NCBI GenBank assembly: GCA_949775045.1
Contig: OX459101.1
Coordinates: 10,071,101-10,135,100 of the forward strand
Length of the DNA: 64,000 bases
From: Metridium senile
Taxonomy: Eukaryota; Cnidaria; Anthozoa; Actiniaria; Metridiidae
Reading direction: 5' to 3'
The translations under genes were made by a program, and so were the position numbers. This document shows positions 55,801 through 64,000 of this stretch, in pieces. Each line of letters starts with the position of its first letter. Positions within the stretch are counted from its first letter, which is position 1. The notes beneath the pieces were generated by a model. That model searched no databases, was not told the DNA's origin, and was given only the letters and a program-made list of their open reading frames with translations.

Positions 55801-58678
55801 TTCATTTATGACTCCCATGAGATAAAGAACTCTTACTGTTTCAGGGTGATTACCAAGAAGTTTATTTCTAAGCTCGTAAGCTCGTTCAGCACAGCCCAGT
55901 GCTTCGTTGTGTTTTTCAAGCGGGATGAGAATATTCGCCAAATTTCTGTTAAACGTTGCAGTGCTGAGTGTATCGTCTAAACCGAGGTCTTTATTCAATT
56001 CTATGGCTTTCTTCACATTTGAAACTGCTTCTGTGTAGTAATGTTTTGCTTGAGAACTTTTCAAACCAAAAAGCAACTGTTTAAATGAAAATCTTTCGTT
56101 CTCTTTGTCCCCAAGCTTTTGATAAACTTGAGAGAGCTGGTTATAAAATGTAGGAATTTCGCTGTGTTGTTCACTCTCATTGGTCAGTTTCAACTTCATT
56201 TGCAGAGCCTCCATATAATACCCTTTTGCTTTTTCAGGATGTTCAAGCTCCATGTAGCAATTGCCAATGCCGTTGAGTGTCCTGACTGTCATGATATGGT
56301 CCCCATAGATATTCTGATGGATTGCCAATGCACCTTCATAATATTGGTGAAGAGTCTTCTCCAGCAACTTCGACTTTGCAGCTTTATCTTTTTTTAAATA
56401 AACACTTTTCATGTAGTTAAGCTTCCCTTTACAGTAAAGAAGCAAACCTTTTACAGCAGTAAACTGTTCAGGATTGAGGGATGCCTTGGGATCATGCAAG
56501 CATAGTTCAGCATGATGTAATATTTCCTCTGATGGCGCCGTCCCTTCAATATCGGCTAGCTGAATGGATTCCCAGCACCTCATATGAGCACTGGTTAGTA
56601 GGTCTCCTTGAGAACGAAGTAGAGCAACATGCAAAACAATATATATAAATTATCAAACTGCAATAATTGTTATAGAATAAAGATGAAATGAAGGTGCCTT
56701 TATTTATCCACGGTGTGTCCATTCAGGTCTAAATTACAAAAAAAAACAATACATTATCACGGTGATCATGATAATGACGACAACTTTGATGATATGTATT
56801 TATGATATGATGATTCATGATGATGATGGTGACGATATTATAGTGATAAGGATACATCATGATGTAAAAGATAGTGGTGATCAATATGATGATGATTATA
56901 CATAACGATGATGATGATAATGATGTTAATACATGGTGGTGGTGACGATGTACTTTGATATACACTGCAACACACTACCACTACATTAAATATAAATGTA
57001 AATAAACATAATGATAGCTGCATGGGGTACCTTTTTGTTCTAGTGCATCTGCCCAGGTCTTGAATAATGCCTTCCTTTCCTTGATGTTCTTTAAAGATTC
57101 TAGTAGTATTGTAACATGGCAAATTCTTTCATGAGACTGAAGAAGTTTTCCCAAAACTTCTTCTCTGCGGAAGGTTAATTGGAGTGCAACTTCAAAATTA
57201 ACTTTCTCTTTCTGAATTTCTCGAAACATCCCTGCAAAATCATTGTCTAACTGTTCAGCAAGTACAAGCAGTTTATTAACAAAGTGTTCCCCAAACTTCA
57301 ATTCTGCTCTTCGGTACGCTTCCTGGTATACTGTGAACTTTACTTTCAGGTACGATGCAACAAATTCCTTAAACAAACTGTGAACGTCGTATTCTGTTTT
57401 CCCGTCATTAGTCACGACTTTTGTAATCACCCGATGAGTGGTAAGGTACTTCAGATCTAACTGACCATCATAATCTGATTTCAACTCAGCAATTTTTGTA
57501 GCCTCTAGTGCCGAAAAAGACTTTTGGAAGACGCAAAGTTTTACAGCAAGTTTCTTTAGGTTGTCTGTAGAAATGGACTGGAATAAAGCTCCACTTATGA
57601 GATAATTGTCCGGCACTTCCTTCTCTTTCTGTGTCTCAATCTTCTGTAAAAGTTGAACTGCAGTGATGAAACCATTTCTCAACATTTGCTCTGCACCCTC
57701 AAGAAAGTAGGGAATTGTCCGGCAGTATTCAGCAATTCTGGACAGTGCTATGTCTTCTTCGTCAATCACAGTGAAAGCTTCACCGTAAAAATCAAGCTTT
57801 GACCTTCTACAAATGAACTCCTTAGAAGTCGAAATCGGTAGTGGTTGAACGCAATGATTTCTGACCGAGCTAGCGGGAATTTCAAATAATGAAGTGAGGA
57901 CATTATTTAATGAAGTGAGGATAATTTTGAGCATTCCAGTTTTGCACGCCTCTGATTCAGTAAGGGCATTTAGGAATCTGTTAAATTCATCTTTGTGACC
58001 TTCAATGATCTCTGCCTCGACATTATCAAAGAGTAAGAACATTTTTGACTCCGTGCACTTTTTTCTCAAACATTCCAATATTTGATTCCTTTCTACTGCT
58101 CGAAGGTAACTCTCATCTTTCATTTCTTGAGCGTTCCTAGAAATAGAAGTCATGCCTAACTGATAGAGGATATACAAATATGCAGTGCCAATATCTTTTA
58201 CTTCTCTCAAGTCAAAAATAAACTCTCTACATGATTCCTTTGCAAACTCTTTCGCAATTTCCTTTGCAATTGTGGTTTTTCCAACTCCTGAAATCCCGTG
58301 CAGATTTATTCCATGGATATTTTGGTCAGATAATAACTTGAGGAGCTCTTGTTTATCATTGCTGCGACCAACTAAAGCTTCATTCCTGGAAGGCAGTGAA
58401 CGTTGGAAGTTATCGAGGGAAGATATTATTTTATTTTTGTTCTGAGATTTCTTGGCCGTAATTCTAAGTAGACCGAGATCATTTTCAGTGATTTTGCCAC
58501 TTCGGAACAGTTCTTGAAATGTCCCCAATAAATCAACCTTTTTGAGAGAATATGGATCGTGATACTGTTCTTTTAAATCATCCAGAATTATTGCTGCTTC
58601 GTCTTCGGTCAAACTCGCAGTGAAATTCCTAAACTCCTTATCTAACGCAGGAGATATCTGCACAACTGGTGGCATCAT
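49094..58678 (-). CDS. Gene C: DED-like/NB-ARC/TPR/Q-rich/ZU5-ZU5-UPA/caspase fusion (complete copy)
   Basis: Eleven exons on the minus strand join into one open frame of 1734 codons plus stop: 58678-57031, 56606-55618, 55399-55119, 54757-54456, 54052-53847, 53466-53195, 52417-52236, 52126-52006, 51740-51563, 51250-51223, 50091-49094. Lengths sum to 5205 bp, divisible by three, and the phase matches at every junction. The ATG at 58678 is chosen because an in-frame TGA lies just upstream. Domain order: DED-like (about 1-95), NB-ARC with winged helix (about 100-440), linker, TPR array (about 550-880), Gln-rich coiled coil (880-972), ZU5 (973-1073), ZU5 (1090-1232), UPA (1233-1393), caspase (1403-1734). 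By family knowledge, NB-ARC is an ATP/ADP oligomerising switch, ZU5-ZU5-UPA is the PIDD/ankyrin module and caspase is a Cys protease. Inferred role: an intracellular sensor-protease for cell death or immunity. The exon 5 donor is weak (GTTCGT). No transcript evidence is available here. Confidence 0.85.
50163..51104. mobile_element. Inverted-repeat (foldback) element inside the last intron of gene C
   Basis: Two arms of about 100 bp, G-rich on the left (50163-50265) and complementary C-rich on the right (50988-51095), enclose about 720 bp without a convincing gene. The outer ends read GCCTGCGTAGCC and its inverse. A 10-11 bp direct repeat CAGTGTTAAT flanks the element (about 50153-50163 and 51099-51110) and looks like a target-site duplication. 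Gene A has no equivalent insert in its much shorter intron, so this arrived after the A/C split. Confidence 0.65.
51223..51250 (-). CDS. Gene C exon 10: 28-bp microexon linking UPA to caspase
   Basis: CCCACAG precedes and GTAAGATA follows a 28-bp segment encoding TEESERETV plus the first base of an Asp codon. It is required to reconcile phase: exon 9 ends in phase 0 while the caspase exon opens with two bases of a split codon. Gene A has a 16-bp microexon at the homologous place with the same donor (GTAAGATAATGTA). Two independent copies keeping phase is strong evidence that it is real. Confidence 0.8.
51563..52417 (-). CDS. Gene C exons 7-9: UPA-like domain
   Basis: Exons 52417-52236, 52126-52006 and 51740-51563 encode residues 1233-1393. 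Recognisable stretches are MLKYGQMQVIYLAYKLKN, FLKILLVMANDVRQ, GGFEIDGNSIKLR and EDKLIIAFYYDT. The alternation of short amphipathic strands, a Gly-Gly turn and a final strand set fits the UPA domain of UNC5, PIDD and ankyrin, which in PIDD packs on the ZU5 pair. The assignment rests on position directly after two ZU5 domains plus pattern, not on a profile search. All junction phases agree, and each exon has a counterpart in genes A, B and D. Confidence 0.72.
52743..52860. repeat. (ATCA)n microsatellite in gene C intron
   Basis: About 28 units of AATC type with a few CAA interruptions. Expanded relative to the homologous gene A tract (9366-9400). Confidence 0.9.
52945..53148. mobile_element. 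Hairpin element in gene C intron, shared with gene A
   Basis: Homolog of the element at 9464-9665, with the same outer and inner inverted pairs. Shared position shows insertion before genes A and C separated. Confidence 0.7.
53195..54757 (-). CDS. Gene C exons 4-6: tandem ZU5 domains ending in His-Phe-Ser
   Basis: Exons 54757-54456, 54052-53847 and 53466-53195. Exon 4 holds the first ZU5 (GGSYDFSSAGLHLLFPPDAV, then KDTLPSPARELDGVVSSIIQF). Exons 5 and 6 hold the second ZU5 (SGCEVRSSVCHDVTLRFPAG, then VLLTLPNPAICPTG and IEWKDITETVEYVE). Both begin with the ZU5 pattern of a strand, a Gly turn, then hydrophobic-FPxxAV/GAV. The second ends ELRVKHFS at residue 1232. HF-S is the autoproteolysis tripeptide of PIDD1 and UNC5CL, and it sits in the same place, at the end of ZU5 before UPA. 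A phase-2 junction at AA/GTATGT follows. No His-Phe-Ser closes the first ZU5. Confidence 0.82.
53566..53817. repeat. (TAAG)n-type degenerate microsatellite in gene C intron
   Basis: Counterpart of the gene A tract at 11220-11440, at the identical intron position just downstream of the weak AGG/GTTCGT donor. Confidence 0.8.
55119..55399 (-). CDS. Gene C exon 3: Gln/Glu-rich coiled-coil linker
   Basis: About 93 residues of imperfect repeats of DEHQQQQELLEQH and HVEQQ type, ending EEEQYQPQQQQEQTFSL. It starts in phase 0 after TTTTGCAG and ends with two bases of a Leu codon completed by exon 4. Composition and the heptad-like Leu spacing suggest a coiled-coil or amyloid-prone linker between the sensor half and the ZU5 half. 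The DNA itself is a CAA/CAG-rich minisatellite, so length is likely to vary between alleles and paralogs. Confidence 0.75.
55618..56606 (-). CDS. Gene C exon 2: TPR array
   Basis: This exon encodes residues 550-879, a series of helical pairs with TPR signatures such as LNGIGNCYMELEHPEKAKGY, TFYNQLSQVYQKLGDKE and RNLANILIPLEKHNEALGCA, then HPETVRVLYLMGVINEWR. Several repeats follow a spacing near 42 residues, like the kinesin-light-chain type. In NB-ARC proteins such repeats take the ligand-sensing or autoinhibitory place of LRR or WD40. The acceptor is CTCAAG before GAGACC. The donor is AAG before GTGAGA, well short of the exon's apparent stop, so the product continues into the Q-rich exon. 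The intron downstream is well conserved with gene B, including about 150 bp just past the donor. Confidence 0.85.
57031..58678 (-). CDS. Gene C exon 1: DED-like domain plus NB-ARC and winged helix
   Basis: This exon encodes residues 1-549. Residues about 10-95 look like a death-effector-type helical fold (VDLLGTFQELF, then SGKITENDLGLLRITAKKS). The P-loop GISGVGKTT lies at 128-136 and a Walker B stretch MFLLFDNVE at 213-221. A degenerate GLPL-like motif (CRTIPYFLEGAE) is near 319-330. An MHD-like VHS (DVHSLFKEF) near 431-439 closes the winged-helix region. This is the APAF1/plant R-protein type of STAND ATPase rather than NACHT. The exon ends in AAAAAG before GTACCC and leaves one base of a split Gly codon completed by exon 2. 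The N-terminal fold call is by pattern only; CARD or another death fold remains possible. Confidence 0.88.
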
Positions 58679-58830
58679 GGATCATGGACTTAATTTGAGA
58701 GTTAGCGTGATAGCGACGATATTTTGTCTGAGTTCTTTACAACAACGAGGCCATTAGTTGCTTCCGCTTTGGCACAAGTAAACTTGATTATTTCTGAACA
58801 ACAGACGTCTTATCACTCGGCTTTAAGACA
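58679..58830 (-). promoter_or_regulatory. Conserved 5' flank of gene C
   Basis: About 150 bp upstream of the gene C start codon is similar to 41925-42080 upstream of gene B (shared GAGGCCATTAGTTGCTTCCG and CAAGTAAACTTGATT on the plus strand). A decayed match is at 28540-28590 upstream of the dead D exon. It most likely holds the 5' untranslated region and core promoter. No clear TATA box was placed. Confidence 0.5.
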
Positions 58831-58999
58831 TACATTTAAGTGATCCACCGACCCTTGGTTCTTGGATAATTAAGTTCAAGGTAGTGCATGGTTTCTAAAC
58901 CAAGCGAACATGATGAAACTTCGACTTGCTCCTTTTGAACGACGCTTTACACATGAACTGATCAATCTTGATTTGCATAACAATGGATTTGTTTCTGTA

Positions 59000-61260
59000 T
59001 GCCCTTAGAGGTCAGAACGTTACAATAATACACCAGTCAGTGGTACCGGTTTGTTATTTCTCGGTCTACAAACCTATGCAAAATTAACTTTGCCATTTGC
59101 AACATCTTGTTCTGCTTCCCTTAAGCAATGTTGATCTATTTGGGTCTTGAAATTTGCATGAAAAACGATAGATCGACGAATACACCTCTGATCAATATTC
59201 TTATGGGGGATGGGGTTGGGATGGGTCATTTATTATGCAAACGATTGAAGTTTCGATTGTAGCACAATCATCAACACAATAATTTGAACCTAAGCGATTT
59301 CCAACCATTTTCTGCTATAGATTTTGGCGGCCATTTTCAAACATGTTCTACCATAGAAATAAGAAGGAAGAGGAACCCACAGGGATGTGGGAGAAACACG
59401 CTTGAAGCGATTTCAAAATAGACTGGGTAATAGGGCAAATAATTGAAAATGCGCAGGAGATCGAGATAAAAGTCGAAAATAATTAGAAATGATTTAAGAA
59501 AACCGCTCTGAACAAATGGATATTTGATTGTGTATTCCTCTTTCCTTAAAAATGCAATAGGAATTTTTGAATCAATTAAATCAAAATAGAACGTGACAAC
59601 TATATTTATATTTACAGTTGAACAATTAACACATCGACTGTTTGCATGTCACGCTATAAATGGCAGGTTTTGGTTTTGCGCTTTTTACTTGTTTTCCTTT
59701 TAATAGAAGAAATAAAAAAACGTTTTGTTTGAATTGTATGTATTATTATTTAAATCTAAGAACTGCAATTATACGCTTTGGAGTTTGTTTAGTCCTCGAA
59801 ATAAGCCATACAACTTAGGATATAAATAAATAAATTGTGGTATTTTTTATAATTCCTTCGGTTTGGTGCACGTGGTTGTAATAAGCCAGGTTAACTAGGC
59901 TCAGCCGTGGTTTATACTCTGAAAACACGAGAAAATGATCAAGACACAGCGACAAGAGAAACAAAATAGCCATCGATCGATTAGACTGAAAAAAGGTCGA
60001 CAAATTTACCTTGGGAAAAAAACACAAAATGGAGCTAGAAAACAGGAAAACGAAGACAAACCCTCACAGTCAAGCTCAAGAACCTGCTTCTCTGCTAAGG
60101 AATAGCGAAACAGATGCTATTCTGTTTGGGTTTCATTATCGAAATGACATGAAATGAGGCAACCACGAGGCCGCTACTCAGGCTAGCGAAGATTCACGGT
60201 AGGATTAATATGAAGCTATTTTATGACAAAAAAAAAAAACAATTTAGCCACAAAAAGACATTTATCACAAATAATCAACTCGAAATTTATTCTTCTATGA
60301 GCTGTTTTTTGATTTGCCGTCCTTTCTTTGATAATAAAGTTGAAATATGGACTATTTTAATTTGCCAGTCATAACCTGAACATTTGAAAGCGAATCCAGA
60401 GAAAGTTAGATAGTTTTGTCTATTATTTGAAGTTCATGTGAGTTTTTAATGATCTAGAAATCATATTTACTTGACATTACATTGACATTTACTATTATTT
60501 GTGTAAGAATATAATAGCAAAGTGATGAATTAAAACGATGTTTTCGTTTCAAAAACGTCTCGTCTTTCTTTGCTTTCTTTCTCTCGAACTTCGGCAAGTT
60601 TTCTTTCAAAGTCACTGACTACAGAGAAGCGTGGTTTAAACTCTGATAAACCACTGTTTTTTAACCAATCATAGCGCGTGTTAGAATGTATCTATGTTAT
60701 AAACTATAATAAACTATTGAAACTATTAAAATTGTTGAGTAAATATTACGAAAAATAATTTCTAACATTCATGACATTATAGCTGTTTTATTTGGCAAGA
60801 TACTTTAATGAAAACCACTTAATACAAAAACAAACAGCCCGATAAATCTAGAGATATACGGACAGACAGAAAGATATACAGACGGACAGACAGACCGAAA
60901 TACAGAAATCAGTGCAGAGAGATCAATAGTAATAGATATTGATAGTTTGAATGTCATGTGCTTGTAAATATAGACTAATGTAGTAAGTGAGATAGACCGT
61001 CAGCTGTATATAAATATATAGACTGCTTTAACAAATAAAATATTTATTTTATGTTTTTTTTTTAGACAGGCATTTGGTCAGAATAAATTATTTTTTTGAT
61101 ATATATATATACAATAAGTTGCATGAACCTTTGTAATTTAATAGGGAATTAATTGCTTAACAAAAGAATTCGAAGATCACTCAAGCTGAACTCTTTCTTT
61201 TGTTATTCCTTTCTTACTAAATTACTAATGTATTTTTTCATTAGACAACATTCTAGCAAT
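59000..61260. other. No gene seen
   Basis: AT-rich intergenic DNA upstream of gene C and downstream of the GPCR gene. Only short chance frames. A GATAGA/GACAGACAGA-like purine tract lies near 60850-60900. Confidence 0.5.
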
Positions 61261-61261
61261 A

Positions 61262-61565
61262 AGGGTATTTGTATACAGTCAATTCAAAAACATTGTCTTC
61301 AATAGGCTTCAAGTCTACGTGACTAGACCGAAAGGTAGCATGGGTAAAAAATCACCGAAGCGGATAAATGCGCACAATATCTAATATGCAATACCACGCC
61401 CACTCAATCAACTAATTATTATATATATTATTATATATATTATATAATTATTATATGAATAATTCACCGCTTCGGTGATTTCTACCCATGCTACCTTTCG
61501 GTCTAGTCGCGTAGACTTGAAGCCTATTGACGACAATGTTTTTTGAATTGACTGTATACCCGCAT
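61262..61565. mobile_element. Foldback MITE with about 100-bp arms
   Basis: TATACAGTCAATTCAAAAAC, TAGGCTTCAAGTCTACG, CTAGACCGAAAGGTAGCATG and TCACCGAAGCGG on the left, inverted at 61460-61563, around an AT-rich centre with TATATATTA repeats. Confidence 0.87.
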
Positions 61566-61796
61566 TTCCAGGTATCAAAGATATACCTATTGTTCTGTTG
61601 CAATCTCAACCTGTTAAAAAAAAGAAAATAATCTCGCGCGCTAATCAAAGCCTTTTGTTACTTCTCACCTACAATACCATATATGGTAATGGCATTGTTT
61701 TCAAGATTGCATACGGTGTCTTTGATACGAACTAAATGACACAAAATTACTACTCAATTATATGATTTTGCTTTGTTTTAATTGCTAAATATTTTC

Positions 61797-62160
61797 AGTC
61801 CGTAGTCCATAGATCCAGGGTTTTCAAACGAATCAGTTTCGGTTTCTCAAATACACTTAACCATTTGTTTTAGCACGTTCTTAAAGTCCTTAGTCTTTTG
61901 TCCATAGATCCAGGGGTTTTCAAACGACTCAGTTTCGGTTCCTAAAAAGGTATTTAACTAATTATCAGCTAGCACGTTCTTAAAAACTGTAGTCCGTAGT
62001 CCATACATCCAGGGGTTTTCAAACGACTCAGTTTCGGTTCCTCAAATGCAATTAACCATCTGTTTTAGCACGTTCTTAAAGTCCTTAATCCGTAGTCCAT
62101 AGAACCAAGGGTTTTCAAATGACTCAGTTTCGGGTTCTCAAATGCACTTAACCATTTGTT
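61797..62160. repeat. Tandem decayed copies of the GPCR gene's 3' end
   Basis: Four to five units of about 95 bp (anchors at 61806, 61911, 61999, 62096, and the gene itself at 62192) repeat the segment coding TM7 to the stop of the adjacent receptor. On the minus strand each begins near the NPWIYG codons and runs through LRTKDFKNVLKQMVK. Between copies the TTTCAAACGACTCAGTTTCG linker is constant. Several have frame-breaking changes. Confidence 0.82.
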
Positions 62161-63085
62161 TTAGAACATTCTTAAAGTCCTTAGTCCGTAGTCCATAGAT
62201 CCATGGGTTCACGAAGGACCCACTGTACGCCACTAGGACCCCCCACAGCCACGGATGAAGTATGTTGATTTGGTCACATGACCCTTTGTCCGCCATGGCA
62301 TATAAAAAGGCGAAGATAAAATTTGGAGTAAAAAGTAATACAAACAATCCAACTATAATGGCCGTTGTAAAAGCTGCCTTCTGATGTCTTCTTGGATTAA
62401 TACGTCGAGTAGATTCGGAAATTTCACCGTTCATGCCATTTACTGACTGAGAGGTCATTGCAGCTTCGTGAGTATGTACGTTACTGGATTGTTGTCGAAC
62501 AGCTTTAAATATATAGAAGTAACAGAAACTTATGACTGCAAATGGGAAAATCACTGCGATGACTCCACCAACTGCCCATATTATCGCCACTCCTGATTCA
62601 TTCAAAAAGGGAGCTGGAAAGCCAAACACTATTGACAGAATCCATACTAAGATTATACTACGGAAGCAACGTTCCTCTGTCACCATCGTATAGTATTTTA
62701 ACGGGTAGAGGACAGCTACGTAACGGTCTATACTCACTAACGCTAGGCTGAACGTCGAGGCCACGAGCGTCTGAATCCATACAAACTTTTCAACTTTTGA
62801 CAGCCATAGTCCACTTGGAGATACTCCAAGAAGAACGATGCATGTGTAAAGGGGAAAGACAAACAAACCAGCTGAAAGATCGGCTAGTGAAAGCGAACAA
62901 AGGAAGAAGTTGGACACTGTTTGTAAATTCGGCGACTTAGCTACTGCTAGAAGAAACATACAATTACTAACAATAGTGAAACAAGAGAATACGATGCTAA
63001 ATGCTATGTAAATAATCTTTTCCTCTTGTATGGGTAGCCATGAGCAATCAGTTACATTGACCACTGTTGTAGTTCCGTTAACCAT
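62138..63085 (-). CDS. Class A (rhodopsin-type) GPCR, intronless
   Basis: A 315-residue seven-helix receptor in a single exon. Visible landmarks: N-glycosylation sites near residues 3 and 10; SLADL (Asp69) in TM2; SIDRY (120-122) at the end of TM3; LVWIL in TM4; FTPN in TM6 in place of CWxP; NPWIYGLR (293-300) in TM7; a short basic tail. The Cys at the top of TM3 that normally bonds to loop 2 is missing. That trait, with NPWIY and a short second loop, recalls the melanocortin/cannabinoid/S1P/adenosine group, which also has many intronless cnidarian relatives. The ligand is unknown. It would sit in the plasma membrane and couple to G proteins. Confidence 0.9.
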   Translation of the reverse strand: MVNGTTTVVNVTDCSWLPIQEEKIIYIAFSIVFSCFTIVSNCMFLLAVAKSPNLQTVSNFFLCSLSLADLSAGLFVFPLYTCIVLLGVSPSGLWLSKVEKFVWIQTLVASTFSLALVSIDRYVAVLYPLKYYTMVTEERCFRSIILVWILSIVFGFPAPFLNESGVAIIWAVGGVIAVIFPFAVISFCYFYIFKAVRQQSSNVHTHEAAMTSQSVNGMNGEISESTRRINPRRHQKAAFTTAIIVGLFVLLFTPNFIFAFLYAMADKGSCDQINILHPWLWGVLVAYSGSFVNPWIYGLRTKDFKNVLKQMVKCI

Positions 63086-64000
63086 TTTCTAGCGTCTTGT
63101 CAGCTGTCGAGCAATTTGAAGATCTCGCTGACACTAATTTCCAAATCGCTTATGATATTCCAGGAAATGTTTTGTTGGTATGGCAACTACATGCCAAGCG
63201 AGAAAAGAAGAAAATAATAATGGTTATTTTATACTTATTCTCTTCACGTATGTAGATTAAAATTGTCACTATATAAAAGTTGCTAAATTATGTACGTTTA
63301 CCAAATACCAATTCCAAATTGCTAAATTATTTCTGGAATTATCAAGTCCCATAAAGCTCAGAAAGTTGTGTTGCTTTAAGTAAATAAGAGTGTGATTCGG
63401 AAGCTGGTATTATTTACCTTTAGGAATTGTCCAATTACCAACTGAAGTCTTCAAAAACAGCCGTCGATTTAAGACATTTCAGTTCCACTGTGCTGTTTTT
63501 AGATTAAATAAAACACCAATTCAAATCTCCAATTCTTTTTGCAACCATTTAACTATAACTTAAAAGTTATTTCTGGAATTAGGCCCAGGCAAATAACACT
63601 GTACTGTTAGTAGATTTTATCAAAATAATTAAAATAGGCTTTCAGAGTGTGGTCCACTTTGCGCCGCTTTCTATAATAACAACTCAAATTAAAAATTATT
63701 TTGTGAACAGTACAGTGTACACCAAGCAAAAGAGCAGCAAACTGCTGATTCAATACAACTTTCCCTTTGACAAGCAACTCTTGAAAAAGTTTTGACCCAT
63801 CAGGTTTTCATCTCTAAACCAATGACAACTACTGACTTATGTTTGTTAAATATCGTCCAATAAAGATATTTTAACACCTCCTTGGAAAGGGTTATAAAAA
63901 CCAGTAATATATTCCAATTTGTCAATGTACACAGATTACTGAAGATTACTGAAGAAATCCAACCAACAGGTTCACGTGAAAATCAGTACAAATTGTCTTC
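63086..64000. other. 5' flank of the GPCR gene; no further gene seen
   Basis: No open frame of note. Near the right edge a plus-strand GGGTTATAAAAACC (63888-63901) resembles a TATA box and could serve a gene starting beyond the window. This is weak. Confidence 0.35.

Overview
This is a eukaryotic, AT-rich, intron-rich and repeat-laden window. The gene content points to a cnidarian, probably an anthozoan such as a stony coral or sea anemone: multidomain NB-ARC/TPR/ZU5/caspase genes, an intronless rhodopsin-class GPCR, and a dense load of foldback/MITE elements with Penelope-type hammerhead motifs. The species cannot be named from sequence alone.

The main content is a head-to-tail cluster of four paralogous genes, all on the minus strand. 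In transcription order (right to left) they are C (58678-49094), B (41924-33240), D (25936-17269, with a dead 5' exon at 28465-28112) and A (15342-5580). I rebuilt exons by joining open segments at GT/AG sites and checking that reading phase carries over. Gene C gives one uninterrupted 11-exon, 1734-codon frame with this order of domains: DED-like, NB-ARC with winged helix, TPR array, Gln-rich coiled coil, ZU5, ZU5, UPA, caspase. It resembles an APAF1-like switch, a PIDD-like ZU5-ZU5-UPA autoprocessing module and a caspase fused in one chain. The second ZU5 ends in His-Phe-Ser in A, B and C, the tripeptide at which PIDD1 and UNC5CL self-cleave; D has His-Phe-Phe. Catalytic His and Cys are present in both caspase exons (A and C).

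The four copies are broken in complementary ways. C is complete. B has the sensor half, ZU5s and UPA but no visible caspase exon. D has ZU5s and UPA, a decayed and truncated NB-ARC start, and no caspase. A keeps Q-rich, ZU5s, UPA and caspase but has no NB-ARC or TPR. A and C share intron features (a hairpin, an ATCA microsatellite, a microexon). B and D share an extra UPA exon and near-identical 3' flanks.

Layout from left to right: foldback elements (0.6-1.4 kb); a 95-105 bp minisatellite (2.5-4.8 kb); gene A, with a dead Crypton/DUF3504-type fragment and MITEs in its first visible intron; a duplicated flank rich in MITEs (15.4-17.2 kb); gene D; two larger inverted-repeat DNA elements (26.1-28.0 kb); the dead NB-ARC exon; more MITEs; gene B; an inverted-repeat element with hammerhead-like motifs (42.4-43.0 kb); a gene-poor stretch with one orphan ORF and a second such element (43-47.5 kb); the 3' end of an R2/R4-type non-LTR retrotransposon beside long ATT arrays (47.9-48.7 kb); gene C; a gene-poor stretch; and an intronless class A GPCR on the minus strand (62138-63085) with decayed tandem copies of its own 3' end just beyond its stop codon.
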